Source of the DNA: Vibrio sp. HI00D65
Lineage (GTDB): Bacteria; Pseudomonadota; Gammaproteobacteria; Enterobacterales; Vibrionaceae
NCBI RefSeq assembly: GCF_001635455.1
Contig: NZ_LWEH01000608.1
Location: 1 to 64,000, forward strand
Length of the DNA stretch: 64,000 nucleotides
Direction: 5' to 3'
Part shown: piece by piece, positions 54,483 through 63,244 of the stretch
How positions within the stretch are numbered: position 1 is the first letter of the stretch
Layout of the letters: each line of letters starts with the position of its first letter
Translations under genes and position numbers: made by a program
The notes under the pieces: generated by a model
What the model was told of the DNA's origin: nothing
The model's input: only the letters and a program-made list of their open reading frames with translations
Databases searched by the model: none

Positions 54483-56339
54483 TTAATCCACAACTTCGAT
54501 ATCGGTTTGAGGCACACTGCAACATGCTAAAATCTGGCCCATGTTACGTTCGTGCTCCTGCAGCGCTGGTACATCCGGTTGGTGAACTTGCCCAGACTCA
54601 AGCGTCACTTTACAAGCACCACAAAAACCCGCACGGCAGCTTGATGCAATAGATACCCCCGCCGACTCAGCTTGCTCTAATAAGGTAGACTGGTTGTTAC
54701 CTTCGAATAGGTAGCCATTAACACTTAGCTGCAGCTGCTTAACTGTCTCTTCCGTTGATTGTGCGACACCAAATGTCTCTTGATGATAGTGCTGAGGATT
54801 CAAGCCCATTTGAATCAGTAGCTTCTTCGCATTATCCATGAAACCATCAGGACCACAAACAAAAGCTTGGCGTTTATGAAGCGCTTCAATTTTCGCTACA
54901 TGTGACACGCTCAAACGACCAGACAAACCATCCCAATCTTTCGTTGGTTGGCTCAATGAATAGATCACACGTAAGCCTTCGTGCTCTTTGGCGATTTGGT
55001 CAATCTCAGCTTGATAAGGAATATCTTCTTCGCTGCTGCATTGATGATAGAAAACCACATTATTAATCTGACCATGGTCTGCTAAATAACGAAGCATCGA
55101 CAGCATAGGCGTTATACCACTGCCTGCAGAAAGCAATAACAATGGGTGCGTTGGGTTCTCTTCTAAGTAGAAAGCACCATCAGGGTTCTGCGCAACTAAG
55201 GTATCGCCAACTTGGAAATGATCGTTCAACCAGTTGGAGATCTGGCCATCATTAACACGCTTCACTGAAATCGCTAAACGACCCGCGCGAGATGGGCTTG
55301 AAGATAGCGTATAACGACGAGACACTTTTTCACCATCGATAACCATTTCAATCGGCAGATGCTGACCTGGTTGGTAACTTGGCAAAGAGTGGTTCTCTCT
55401 CGCTGGCTCTAACCAAAATGTCGTAAAGTCTCTAGCGATCTCTTCACGCTCGACGCAAGTTAGATGCAGCGACTCTACCCATGTGTCTTCGTAATGTTCT
55501 TTTTCTTTGGTTTCGAGTACTTCAACCACATCACCTGCTCTGACTAAGCCTTCATTTTTAGCGACTAGATTTTGACCAAAGAACACGCCACCACGATCAT
55601 TGGCTCTGAATTTAGAGAAGGTATTCAGTGGCTCTTTTGTCGCTCTTAACTCACCACTATTAATGTCCACAGTAGTTAGAACACAACGTTCACAAGGCTT
55701 CACCGCCTCGAACTCAACCTCACCAATTCGAATGCGCTTCCAACCATCTTCAGCAAACGCTTCAGTGTTTGAGACCACGAAGTTAGTACGGAACTGATCC
55801 ATGGAATGCGTTTCAGGACTACGGCGATTCAACTCATCAAGCGAAGCTTGGCTGATGACTAACATCGGGTAACCGTCGGCAAAACTCACGTTATGGCCCA
55901 ACTTTTCACGAACACGATTCGATTGTTCACCAGAGAAAAGCAGCTCAACACGTACACCCAATACATCACTGAACCAGTCATCAGCTTCATCACTCGTTGT
56001 GTAGGCCATGAAGCTGTCTTTCCACACTGTTGCTGGCGCCTCTTGCATCTTAAAGTTCGCATACTTAAGGCGCAGTGGCTCTTTATCTTCATAAGTAAAG
56101 ATCAAACCATCTGGCAGCAAGCAGGAAGACACTTTGACCATTTTCGGATATTTAAGCGCCGTAACCATTGAGCCATCAGCCAATGCCAGCATGAAACGTC
56201 TGTCAAAAGTAAGGCCTTGTTTTTCTACCCAAGCAGAAGAAAGCGCAATGCCGCCCACTGATTTAACCGGAAACACATTGATTTGAGATAAGGAAGGAGC
56301 TTGCTCTGAAGCCTTTCGATCTAGAGGTGACTGCGACAT
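54483..56339 (-). CDS. MOSC-flavin-2Fe2S fusion oxidoreductase
   Basis: A 618-residue cytosolic protein with three parts. Residues ~15-270 are MOSC_N beta-barrel and MOSC (PVKSVGGI, VKPCERCVLTTVD). Residues ~290-510 are a ferredoxin-reductase FAD/NAD module (RRYTLSSSP for FAD, LLSAGSGITPMLS for NAD). The C-terminal ~90 are a plant-type 2Fe-2S ferredoxin (CRAGFCGACKV and later C). The MOSC Cys (in CERCVLT) suggests transfer of sulfur or a molybdopterin-linked reduction of N-hydroxylated compounds; the rest supplies electrons from NADH. Substrate unknown. Confidence 0.85.
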   Translation of the reverse strand: MSQSPLDRKASEQAPSLSQINVFPVKSVGGIALSSAWVEKQGLTFDRRFMLALADGSMVTALKYPKMVKVSSCLLPDGLIFTYEDKEPLRLKYANFKMQEAPATVWKDSFMAYTTSDEADDWFSDVLGVRVELLFSGEQSNRVREKLGHNVSFADGYPMLVISQASLDELNRRSPETHSMDQFRTNFVVSNTEAFAEDGWKRIRIGEVEFEAVKPCERCVLTTVDINSGELRATKEPLNTFSKFRANDRGGVFFGQNLVAKNEGLVRAGDVVEVLETKEKEHYEDTWVESLHLTCVEREEIARDFTTFWLEPARENHSLPSYQPGQHLPIEMVIDGEKVSRRYTLSSSPSRAGRLAISVKRVNDGQISNWLNDHFQVGDTLVAQNPDGAFYLEENPTHPLLLLSAGSGITPMLSMLRYLADHGQINNVVFYHQCSSEEDIPYQAEIDQIAKEHEGLRVIYSLSQPTKDWDGLSGRLSVSHVAKIEALHKRQAFVCGPDGFMDNAKKLLIQMGLNPQHYHQETFGVAQSTEETVKQLQLSVNGYLFEGNNQSTLLEQAESAGVSIASSCRAGFCGACKVTLESGQVHQPDVPALQEHERNMGQILACCSVPQTDIEVVD

Positions 56340-56559
56340 AACGATTCCAATGTTTTGTAGTTTGTGCCAATGCTAACAAATGGTTACAAATAGATAAACT
56401 GCCAGCCATTGAACGCTTTATACTGAGCGAATATCTTGAGGTGTTTAACTCATTGTCTTCTGTACACATTACGGCAGCAATGCATCAACACCCTCCGGAC
56501 CTTCTATACTTTGGATACTGTTGATGCATTGAACTTTCATTGAATAAAAAGGATTTATC

Positions 56560-56718
56560 ATGAGCAAACTCGTCATTATCATCTTATGTATACTGCTTCC
56601 TCCTTTAGGTGTGTTTTTCGCACGAGGCGCAGGAAAAGACCTTTTGATCAACATCGTCCTCACTTTCTTTTTCTGGATTCCGGGAATGATACACGGGTTG
56701 TGGGTAGCGACTCGATAA
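56560..56718 (+). CDS. Pmp3/YqaE-family small membrane protein
   Basis: A 52-residue protein with two membrane helices: LVIIILCILLPPLGVFFARG and LLINIVLTFFFWIPGMIHGL. This is the plain Pmp3/YqaE signature with the PPLGVFF motif, seen in stress- and salt-linked membrane peptides. AAAAAGGA lies before ATG 56560. It is shorter than common gene-finding cutoffs and would be missed; a longer minus-strand frame over the same bases is a shadow. Confidence 0.85.
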   Translation: MSKLVIIILCILLPPLGVFFARGAGKDLLINIVLTFFFWIPGMIHGLWVATR

Positions 56719-56822
56719 TCCATCTTCAAAAATAAAATACACAGAAAAACAAGCTCCTAACTTTGAAGAGCTAAAAATAGGATGAAATGAAAGTGCTTTT
56801 CCACTATCATCCTGTCGCCTAA

Positions 56823-56838
56823 ATGTAAGCGATTGCTT
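56823..56838. promoter_or_regulatory. PurR-box-like operator upstream of pyrC
   Basis: ATGTAAGCGATTGCTT matches the PurR consensus ACGCAAACGTTTGCGT at 11 of 16 positions, including the central CG. pyrC is PurR-regulated in E. coli. The site lies about 65 bases before the pyrC start. Confidence 0.5.
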
Positions 56839-56899
56839 TCACAGATTTCGCCGAGTTTAGGCTCCAACTACATAACATTTCAAATGGTGGGAGCCTTCA

Positions 56900-57928
56900 A
56901 TGACACAACTTACGATCACTCGTCCTGACGACTGGCACGTTCATCTACGTGATGGCGATGTATTAAAAGATACAGTGCGCGATATCAGCCGCTACAATGG
57001 TCGAGCGTTAATCATGCCAAATACCATCCCACCGGTAACTAATACCGAAATGGCTCTAGCTTACCGTGAACGCATCATGGCAGAGCAGCCAAGCGAGCAG
57101 TTTCAGCCTCTAATGGCGCTTTACCTGACAGACAACACAACACCTGATGAAATTCGCAAAGCGAAAGAATCTGGCGCTGTTGTAGCTGCGAAGCTTTACC
57201 CAGCGGGCGCAACAACCAACTCTGACTCAGGTGTAACCTCTGCGAAGAATATCTACCACGTACTAAAAGCTATGCAAGAAGTTGGCATGCTACTTTTGGT
57301 ACACGGAGAAGTAACCACGCACGATGTTGATATCTTTGACCGTGAGAAAGAGTTCCTAGATACCGTTCTTGCGCCAATCGTGAATGACTTCCCTAACCTA
57401 AAAATCGTTCTAGAGCACATCACGACTGCAGATGCTGCGAATTTCGTAAAGAACGCTAACGACAACGTTGCTGCGACAATCACAGCCCACCACCTGCTTT
57501 ACAACCGCAACCACATGCTGGTTGGCGGCATTAAGCCACATTTCTACTGCCTGCCAATCCTTAAGCGCAACACTCACCAAAAAGCGCTAATTGAAGCAGC
57601 GACAAGCGGCAGCAAGAAGTTCTTCTTAGGTACAGACTCAGCACCTCACGCAAAAGGCGCAAAAGAATCAGCATGTGGCTGTGCGGGCTCTTACACGGCA
57701 CACGCAGCTGTTGAACTGTACGCAGAAGTATTCGAACTAGAAGGCAAGATTGAGAACCTAGAAGCGTTCGCAAGCCACAACGGCCCAGACTTCTACGGCA
57801 TCCCACGTAACACAGACACCATCACTCTAGTAAAAGAAGAGTGGAACGTTGCTGAAACCATGCCATTTGGTTCAGACATCGTTGTGCCAATTCGTGGCGG
57901 CGAGACGATCGCTTGGTCAGTAAAATAA
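56900..57928 (+). CDS. pyrC: Dihydroorotase PyrC
   Basis: A 342-residue zinc enzyme of pyrimidine synthesis, closing N-carbamoyl-aspartate to dihydroorotate. The class II type is shown by its length, [10 protein letters not shown] (metal His pair), the lysine that becomes carbamylated in [14 protein letters not shown], and [23 protein letters not shown] precedes the ATG; the initiator region is G/C-rich, as in genes with pyrimidine-sensitive start-site selection. It stands alone with its own terminator. Confidence 0.95.
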   Translation: MTQLTITRPDDWHVHLRDGDVLKDTVRDISRYNGRALIMPNTIPPVTNTEMALAYRERIMAEQPSEQFQPLMALYLTDNTTPDEIRKAKESGAVVAAKLYPAGATTNSDSGVTSAKNIYHVLKAMQEVGMLLLVHGEVTTHDVDIFDREKEFLDTVLAPIVNDFPNLKIVLEHITTADAANFVKNANDNVAATITAHHLLYNRNHMLVGGIKPHFYCLPILKRNTHQKALIEAATSGSKKFFLGTDSAPHAKGAKESACGCAGSYTAHAAVELYAEVFELEGKIENLEAFASHNGPDFYGIPRNTDTITLVKEEWNVAETMPFGSDIVVPIRGGETIAWSVK

Positions 57929-57986
57929 GCACTCGGAAGGCAAATTAAATACGTTGTAGATACTTCGTAAATACTTCACTTCGACT

Positions 57987-58020
57987 AAAAAGGGTCACCC
58001 AGTTATGGGTGACCCTTTTT
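57987..58020. terminator. Terminator of pyrC
   Basis: A 14-bp perfect stem (AAAAAGGGTCACCC / GGGTGACCCTTTTT) with an AGTTAT loop; works in both directions. Confidence 0.93.
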
Positions 58021-58060
58021 AATATGTATGAAAGGAACGCTTTTAGACGTTGTTTAAGCC

Positions 58061-58966
58061 CTACTTGCCGCGAACCTTCTCTATCACACTCCAAAACGCG
58101 ACAACAAGTAACCCTGCCACTACACCAATCACACCATTCAACAAAGTAGGAACAACCGCAGTCGAAACCGTATGTCCGCTGAAGTCCATGATGATAGGCT
58201 CAATCAAATGATGAATGGCGGGAACGTTATGAACCACGATACCACCGCCAACCAAGAACATGGCAGCCGTGCCGACAACAGCAAGCATCTTCATTAGCTT
58301 TGGCGCAAAGGAAACAAGCCCATTACCAAGCTTTGCTTTTACTGCGCTACCGTCAGATGTACGTTGAAGATAGAAACCTAAGTCATCTAACTTAACGATC
58401 CCTGCAACCAAGCCATAGACGCCAATCGTCATCACAACAGCAATCAAGCTCACAACAATAATCTGGGTCAAGATACTTGTCCCCGTCACGGTACCCAGAG
58501 CAATCACAATGATTTCTGCGGATAAGATGAAGTCGGTGCGAATTGCGCCTTTAACCTTTCTCTTCTCATAGTCCTCAATGGACTCACCGGTTTTATCTTC
58601 ATCTCCTTTGTCGTTATCTTGGTGGGCATGCGGGAAGAACTTTTCTAAGATCTTCTCGGCCCCTTCGAAACAAAGAAATAAGCCACCAATTAACAACAAT
58701 GGCATGATCAACCAAGGAATAAATGCACTAATCAATAAAGCGGCAGGCACAAGAATCAACTTGTTCTTGAATGAGCCTTTTGCAACCGCCCACACCACAG
58801 GGATTTCTCGTTCAGCAGAGACACCCGAAACTTGCTGTGCGTTAAGTGCTAAATCATCGCCCAATACACCTGCGGTTTTCTTCGCCGCCACTTTAGACAT
58901 CAGTGCAACATCGTCTAGCACTGTGGCTATGTCGTCTAACAGTGTGAGTAAACTTGCTCCAGCCAT
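58061..58966 (-). CDS. DUF808/YedI-family membrane protein
   Basis: A 301-residue inner-membrane protein. The family start MAGASLLTLLDDIATVLDDV is followed by a helical cytosolic segment with KKTAGVLGDDLALNAQQVSG, then about five membrane helices, including LILVPAALLISAFIPWLIMPLL and a charged loop with HAHQDNDKGDEDKTGES. Function in the family is unknown. AGAGACAATAAA lies before the ATG. Confidence 0.87.
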   Translation of the reverse strand: MAGASLLTLLDDIATVLDDVALMSKVAAKKTAGVLGDDLALNAQQVSGVSAEREIPVVWAVAKGSFKNKLILVPAALLISAFIPWLIMPLLLIGGLFLCFEGAEKILEKFFPHAHQDNDKGDEDKTGESIEDYEKRKVKGAIRTDFILSAEIIVIALGTVTGTSILTQIIVVSLIAVVMTIGVYGLVAGIVKLDDLGFYLQRTSDGSAVKAKLGNGLVSFAPKLMKMLAVVGTAAMFLVGGGIVVHNVPAIHHLIEPIIMDFSGHTVSTAVVPTLLNGVIGVVAGLLVVAFWSVIEKVRGK

Positions 58967-59140
58967 TTTATTGTCTCTTTTAAAGGATTGAACAACAGAT
59001 AAAATGTAACACTATCAATTCACTCATCAAAGTTATGAGTCTGTAAAAAATAAAGTCACAAACTGTGTTTTCTATTGCCGTCTCAGCGAGACAGGACTAG
59101 TCTGTCTGCATCTTTCACGAACATAAAAGAAAAAGTATAG

Positions 59141-60067
59141 ATGAAAAGTGAATACAGCTACCCAATCGGTGAACCTGGAAAAAAATGGCAAGAAGTAGAA
59201 CGTCAAGCATGGTTTGCTCAAAGAACCGTTAAGCGAGAATACCAGCAAGAAGTCGTTCCTAAAATCCAAGCATTAGCAGACCGCTTTGACATCGAGCAGT
59301 ACGGCGCACTGAGCTACGATGAAGCTCGTTTCCCTCTATTTGCAATCAAGAGCAAAAACTGGGATGCATCAAAACCAACCGCTCTGGTCACGGGCGGTGT
59401 TCACGGTTATGAGACAAGTGGTGTGCACGGTGCGATCAAATTCGCAGCTACTCAAGCAGAGAAATACGCAGCGCATTTCAACGTAGTAGTTGCACCTTGT
59501 GTTAGCCCTTGGGGTTACGAAGTTATCAATCGCTGGAACCCAAACGCCGTTGATCCAAACCGTTCTTTCTATGAAGGTACCCCTGCTGAAGAATCAGCAA
59601 ACTTACGTGCATTAGTGACGTCTCTACCAGAGGTGCTGGTTCACGTTGATCTACACGAAACGACAGATTCTGATGAGACTGAATTCCGCCCAGCACTTGC
59701 TGCTCGTGACGGCATTGACTACATCGAAGGTATAATTCCAGATGGTTTCTACACAGTCGGCGACACTGAAAACCCTCAGCCAGAGTTCCAAGCGGCTGTC
59801 ATTGCTTCAGTTGAAAAAGTAACGCACATTGCACCAGCAGATGCAGACGGCAAGATCATTGGCTCAGAGGTGACACAGCACGGTGTGATAAACTACCCAA
59901 TGAAAGAGCTAGGCCTGTGTGGCAGCGTAACGAACTGTAAGTACGGCACAACGACAGAAGTTTACCCAGACAGCGACAAAGTAACAGATGAAGAGTGTAA
60001 CGACGCACAAGTTGCAGCTATCGTTGGTGCTTTAGATTACGTGATTAAACACGAGCTAAAGGCGTAA
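59141..60067 (+). CDS. M14-family zinc carboxypeptidase, cytosolic
   Basis: A 308-residue metallopeptidase without signal peptide. Zinc ligands are in GGVHGYETSG (HxxE) and the later His in HVDLHETTD. The catalytic Glu is likely near the C-terminus in TTEVYPDSD. The arrangement fits bacterial M14 carboxypeptidases that act on peptidoglycan- or protein-derived peptides in the cytosol. It is separate from the AstE-like enzyme at 19 kb, which belongs to a related fold. Substrate unknown. Confidence 0.8.
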   Translation: MKSEYSYPIGEPGKKWQEVERQAWFAQRTVKREYQQEVVPKIQALADRFDIEQYGALSYDEARFPLFAIKSKNWDASKPTALVTGGVHGYETSGVHGAIKFAATQAEKYAAHFNVVVAPCVSPWGYEVINRWNPNAVDPNRSFYEGTPAEESANLRALVTSLPEVLVHVDLHETTDSDETEFRPALAARDGIDYIEGIIPDGFYTVGDTENPQPEFQAAVIASVEKVTHIAPADADGKIIGSEVTQHGVINYPMKELGLCGSVTNCKYGTTTEVYPDSDKVTDEECNDAQVAAIVGALDYVIKHELKA

Positions 60068-60106
60068 GCGAATAATTTATCTCTAGAGAACTAGAATAAA
60101 GTTGAG

Positions 60107-60140
60107 AAAAGCCACAAGTGACAAATCATTTGTGGCTTTT
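60107..60140. terminator. Terminator after the M14 gene
   Basis: An 11-bp stem (AAAAGCCACAA / TTGTGGCTTTT) with a 12-base loop and a T-run. Confidence 0.88.
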
Positions 60141-60248
60141 TTATTTCTTGATAGCGCACATAAAAGACTCCCTCGCACTGAGTACAAGAGAGTTTCAGTA
60201 ATACTTAGGGCGTCATTAGCGAGTAATTTATCTCACTAGAAAATCGCC

Positions 60249-61856
60249 CTATTTAGCTGTTTCGCTTACGTTTGCTTGGCTTTTATCTACTTCCGTAAAT
60301 AGACCTTTCAGCAGGCTCACACAGCCAATCAGAAGAATGACAGTGAACGGCAGCGCTGCAATAATCGTGATAGATTGCAGTGCTTGGATAGATTGAGTAC
60401 CACCAATCCACAACATCACCATCGCAATCACGCCTGAGATAACCGCCCACACTACTTTCTGTTTCACTGGTACTTCAAGCTTACCACCAGCCGTCATACC
60501 ATCGATAACAATCGAACCTGAGTCAAGTGTCGTCACGAAGAACACAATGATCAGTGCCACTGCGATAACCGATAGAATACTACCAAACGAGTACGCATCT
60601 AACATATGGAACAAGCTTAGCGATACATCAGTGATACCCTGATCAAGACCAAGTTGACCGACATGATTAATAACCTGTTCAATCGCCACACCACCAAACA
60701 CAGACATCCAAGCCGAAGTCACTAGCGTCGGAATAATCAGTACACAGAACAAGAACTCACGAACCGTACGACCTTTAGAAATACGCGCAACAAACATACC
60801 GAAGAATGGTGCATACGCTACCCACCACGCCCAGTAGAACACAGTCCAACCATGCAGCCATGTCGTGTCTTCACGACCTGAACTCTCGCTCAATGCCAAG
60901 ATATTTTTCACATAGCCCGTTGCTGCTGTTGCCACAGAATCAAGCACAGTAGTGAAGTTGAGCACAGCGATAAGGCCAAGGAACACAAATGCAATAACCA
61001 TGTTTAGGTTACTTAGGAACTTAACACCCCCGTCCATACCACGAAGTACAGATATGATCGCTAGGCCCATGATCAAAACAATAATAGATTGCTGGAGTAG
61101 GATATTATTTTCCAAGCCAAACACATGGCTAATACCACTTGCCGCTTGCGTACCACCTAAGCCTAACGAAGTCGCCAAACCGAACAGAGTAACCAGTACC
61201 GTTAGCACATCGATCACATCACCCGTTTTGCCCCACACTCGCTCACCCAAGATCGGGTAAAAAACGGAGCGCATAGATAGCGGAAGACCTTTGTTATAAA
61301 CAAAATACGCTAGGCAAAGTGCTGTCATGCCGTAGATAGCCCAAGCATGGAAACCCCAGTGGAATACCGTTGCACCCAGCGCTAACTCACGACCTGCTTC
61401 TGTAAAAGGTTCTGCGTTCAACGGAGTACCAAACCAGTTGGTAAAGAACGCTGTTGGCTCAGCAACCCCCCAGAAAATAAGTCCGATACCCATGCCGGCT
61501 GCGAATAACATCGCAATCCAAGAGGCCATTGAATAGTCTGCCGTTGCGTCTTCACCACCTAAGCGAACTTTACCTAGCGGTGAGAATGCCAAAATAACAG
61601 CAAAAATTAACATGATGTTGGCTCCCCACATGAACAGGAAGTCAAACTTTGATAGAACCGCACCCTTGATGGAGTCAATTGCCGCTTTGGCATCTGCAGG
61701 AGGCAGAGCAAGAAGGGTGATGATGAAGAGAAGAGATAAGCCAACAGAGGCTACGAAAACTGTGTTATGGACATCCATGCCCCATTTACTGACGTTATCT
61801 TGACCAACTTGATAGTCAGTAGAATCAATACTGTACTTTTTTGATTTAAAACTCAT
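60249..61856 (-). CDS. BCCT-family transporter (betaine/choline/carnitine type)
   Basis: A 535-residue inner-membrane protein with twelve helices. The BCCT signatures are AAGMGIGLIFWGVAEP early on and the Trp-rich WAWWVAYAPFFGMFVARIS segment that lines the substrate site. It should import a quaternary-ammonium osmolyte using an ion gradient. No betaine or ectoine genes are beside it, so the substrate is not shown. The N-terminus is an extended ~30-residue cytosolic segment and the C-terminus is short. Confidence 0.88.
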   Translation of the reverse strand: MSFKSKKYSIDSTDYQVGQDNVSKWGMDVHNTVFVASVGLSLLFIITLLALPPADAKAAIDSIKGAVLSKFDFLFMWGANIMLIFAVILAFSPLGKVRLGGEDATADYSMASWIAMLFAAGMGIGLIFWGVAEPTAFFTNWFGTPLNAEPFTEAGRELALGATVFHWGFHAWAIYGMTALCLAYFVYNKGLPLSMRSVFYPILGERVWGKTGDVIDVLTVLVTLFGLATSLGLGGTQAASGISHVFGLENNILLQQSIIVLIMGLAIISVLRGMDGGVKFLSNLNMVIAFVFLGLIAVLNFTTVLDSVATAATGYVKNILALSESSGREDTTWLHGWTVFYWAWWVAYAPFFGMFVARISKGRTVREFLFCVLIIPTLVTSAWMSVFGGVAIEQVINHVGQLGLDQGITDVSLSLFHMLDAYSFGSILSVIAVALIIVFFVTTLDSGSIVIDGMTAGGKLEVPVKQKVVWAVISGVIAMVMLWIGGTQSIQALQSITIIAALPFTVILLIGCVSLLKGLFTEVDKSQANVSETAK

Positions 61857-62228
61857 AAATTATGATGTTCGAATATCCGAATCAACGAATATAAGGACTC
61901 GCTCCATATCCAACTATTACTTGATTGGCTCGCCAAATCACCTAAACAACGCATGGTGAAAGTCACTATCTGAGATAGTGAATGGACTTACTAGCTCAAT
62001 CCCAAGCCGCACAATATAGCACAACACGAAGCATTTTTACTGATTTTTAGCTCAATAGTTACTCATAATCGCCTTAATAATGATAATTAACCCAATAAAA
62101 TAAAGCTCAAAGAAACAATAAAAAACCATAAATTACAATAAGTTAAATCAGAACACTGCATCATAAAATCTTTTTTAAAATTTCGTCAGATAATTTTAAT
62201 AAACACGATATTTACTTATAGCTCTAAT
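61857..62228. promoter_or_regulatory. Upstream region of the BCCT gene
   Basis: A 370-base gap, AT-rich after 62040, that should contain the BCCT promoter. A near-symmetric TCACTATCTGAGATAGTGA occurs at 61962-61980 and may be an operator or hairpin. No gene seen. Confidence 0.45.
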
Positions 62229-62235
62229 AAAAAAG

Positions 62236-62254
62236 CCCCGCTATAGGGGCGGGG
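62236..62254 (-). terminator. Terminator of the 62313-62885 gene
   Basis: On the minus strand a CCCCGC / GCGGGG stem is followed by CTTTTTT, about 60 bases after the stop codon. Confidence 0.82.
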
Positions 62255-62312
62255 AAATTACCAAAGGTAAAAGAGAAATGGATGTTAGCGCTTCGCACTG
62301 CAGCGCTTGATA

Positions 62313-62885
62313 TTAGAGTGCGAAACAAAAACCAAGGTTGTAGTCATCGCCATTTTTCGCAGTGAACTCTTTTTCTTCACTTGATGCATTTGGCCGACCA
62401 CTTTCATCGCCCTTCACCAAGCTAACCCAGTGTCGGATTCCAGAAGAAATACTTGCGTCTTTTTGACCAAACGTGGTGCATGTCTCTAGTTGGATGTCTT
62501 CGATGTCTACAAACTCAAGATTACCTGTGCCTTTTCGAGCACCAATCGTCACTTCCAGATGTGTACCACTTTCATCGCGAAACAGGATTGATGAGGGCTT
62601 AGATTTATCACCGGTGTATGCCACAAAATGCTTCGCACGTTTCAGGCCTGTGTGTTCGCCATTTTTGAAGTAAACCTGAACATGTCGGTAGTCAATCTCA
62701 TAGCTCACAACATTTTCATGAGAGCCCGACTCAAGAGGAAATAGAGTATCTAGCAACTGTTTCGACATCTTCTGCTTTTCGAGCTGCTTGTCTGCTTTCA
62801 CCATTTCGACGGCAAAGACAGCTTCAGCAATAAAAGTTGAATGGTTTCTGTGAAGTTCTGTTTTGTCTAGTGTCAGCATATTCAT
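62313..62885 (-). CDS. Hypothetical cytosolic protein
   Basis: A 190-residue protein with an early helical region (FIAEAVFAVEMVKADKQLEKQ), then a strand-rich domain with repeated charged patterns (VVSYEIDYRHVQVYFKNGEH, FVAYTGDKSKPSSILFRDES, LEVTIGARKGTGNLEFVDIE). No signal peptide or membrane helix. GAGGGG lies before the ATG, and a terminator follows. I do not recognise the family and assign no function. Confidence 0.7.
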   Translation of the reverse strand: MNMLTLDKTELHRNHSTFIAEAVFAVEMVKADKQLEKQKMSKQLLDTLFPLESGSHENVVSYEIDYRHVQVYFKNGEHTGLKRAKHFVAYTGDKSKPSSILFRDESGTHLEVTIGARKGTGNLEFVDIEDIQLETCTTFGQKDASISSGIRHWVSLVKGDESGRPNASSEEKEFTAKNGDDYNLGFCFAL

Positions 62886-63244
62886 AGTCTACCCCTCGTA
62901 CGGCTTTAAATTTCACGTGTGTCAAACATCCTAATTGACCCTTTTCAGATTTGTTCTTTACTGCTTTGTTTCCATGCTTTTCATACTACTGTTATTTTTG
63001 AAACAATTTCACAACAAAAATTACACACTGTGAATTTTACTAAATTGCTTTTTTACACAGCCTTACTTTTGGGGGTAATATGGATAACAAGCATATAATT
63101 TTTATAGACTTATGGGGCGTAATATTCTCATTTCAGGTCTTGTTTGACTCGTGTACTAACTTCCTCGTGAAAATAGTGAGTAACAATTTAGTGATCCATT
63201 GGCGGAAAGAGTACATTTTAGTTGCTCATCAATAAGGAACCACA
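62886..63244. other. Region upstream of gabD
   Basis: A 359-base gap, AT-rich in its first half. It contains the 51-codon frame at 63080-63235 described separately. No operator was recognised. Confidence 0.4.
63080..63235 (+). CDS. Possible 51-residue small ORF just upstream of gabD
   Basis: GGGGGTAAT precedes ATG 63080, and the frame runs 51 codons to TAA at 63233-63235, nine bases before gabD. The product begins MDNKHIIFIDLWGVIFSFQV and is moderately hydrophobic. It overlaps the gabD ribosome-binding site region, so it may be a leader peptide or chance. Low confidence. Confidence 0.3.
   Translation: MDNKHIIFIDLWGVIFSFQVLFDSCTNFLVKIVSNNLVIHWRKEYILVAHQ

Noticed and set aside
56469-56729. 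86-codon minus-strand frame
   Set aside because: It is the shadow of the Pmp3-family gene on the plus strand, and has no family pattern.
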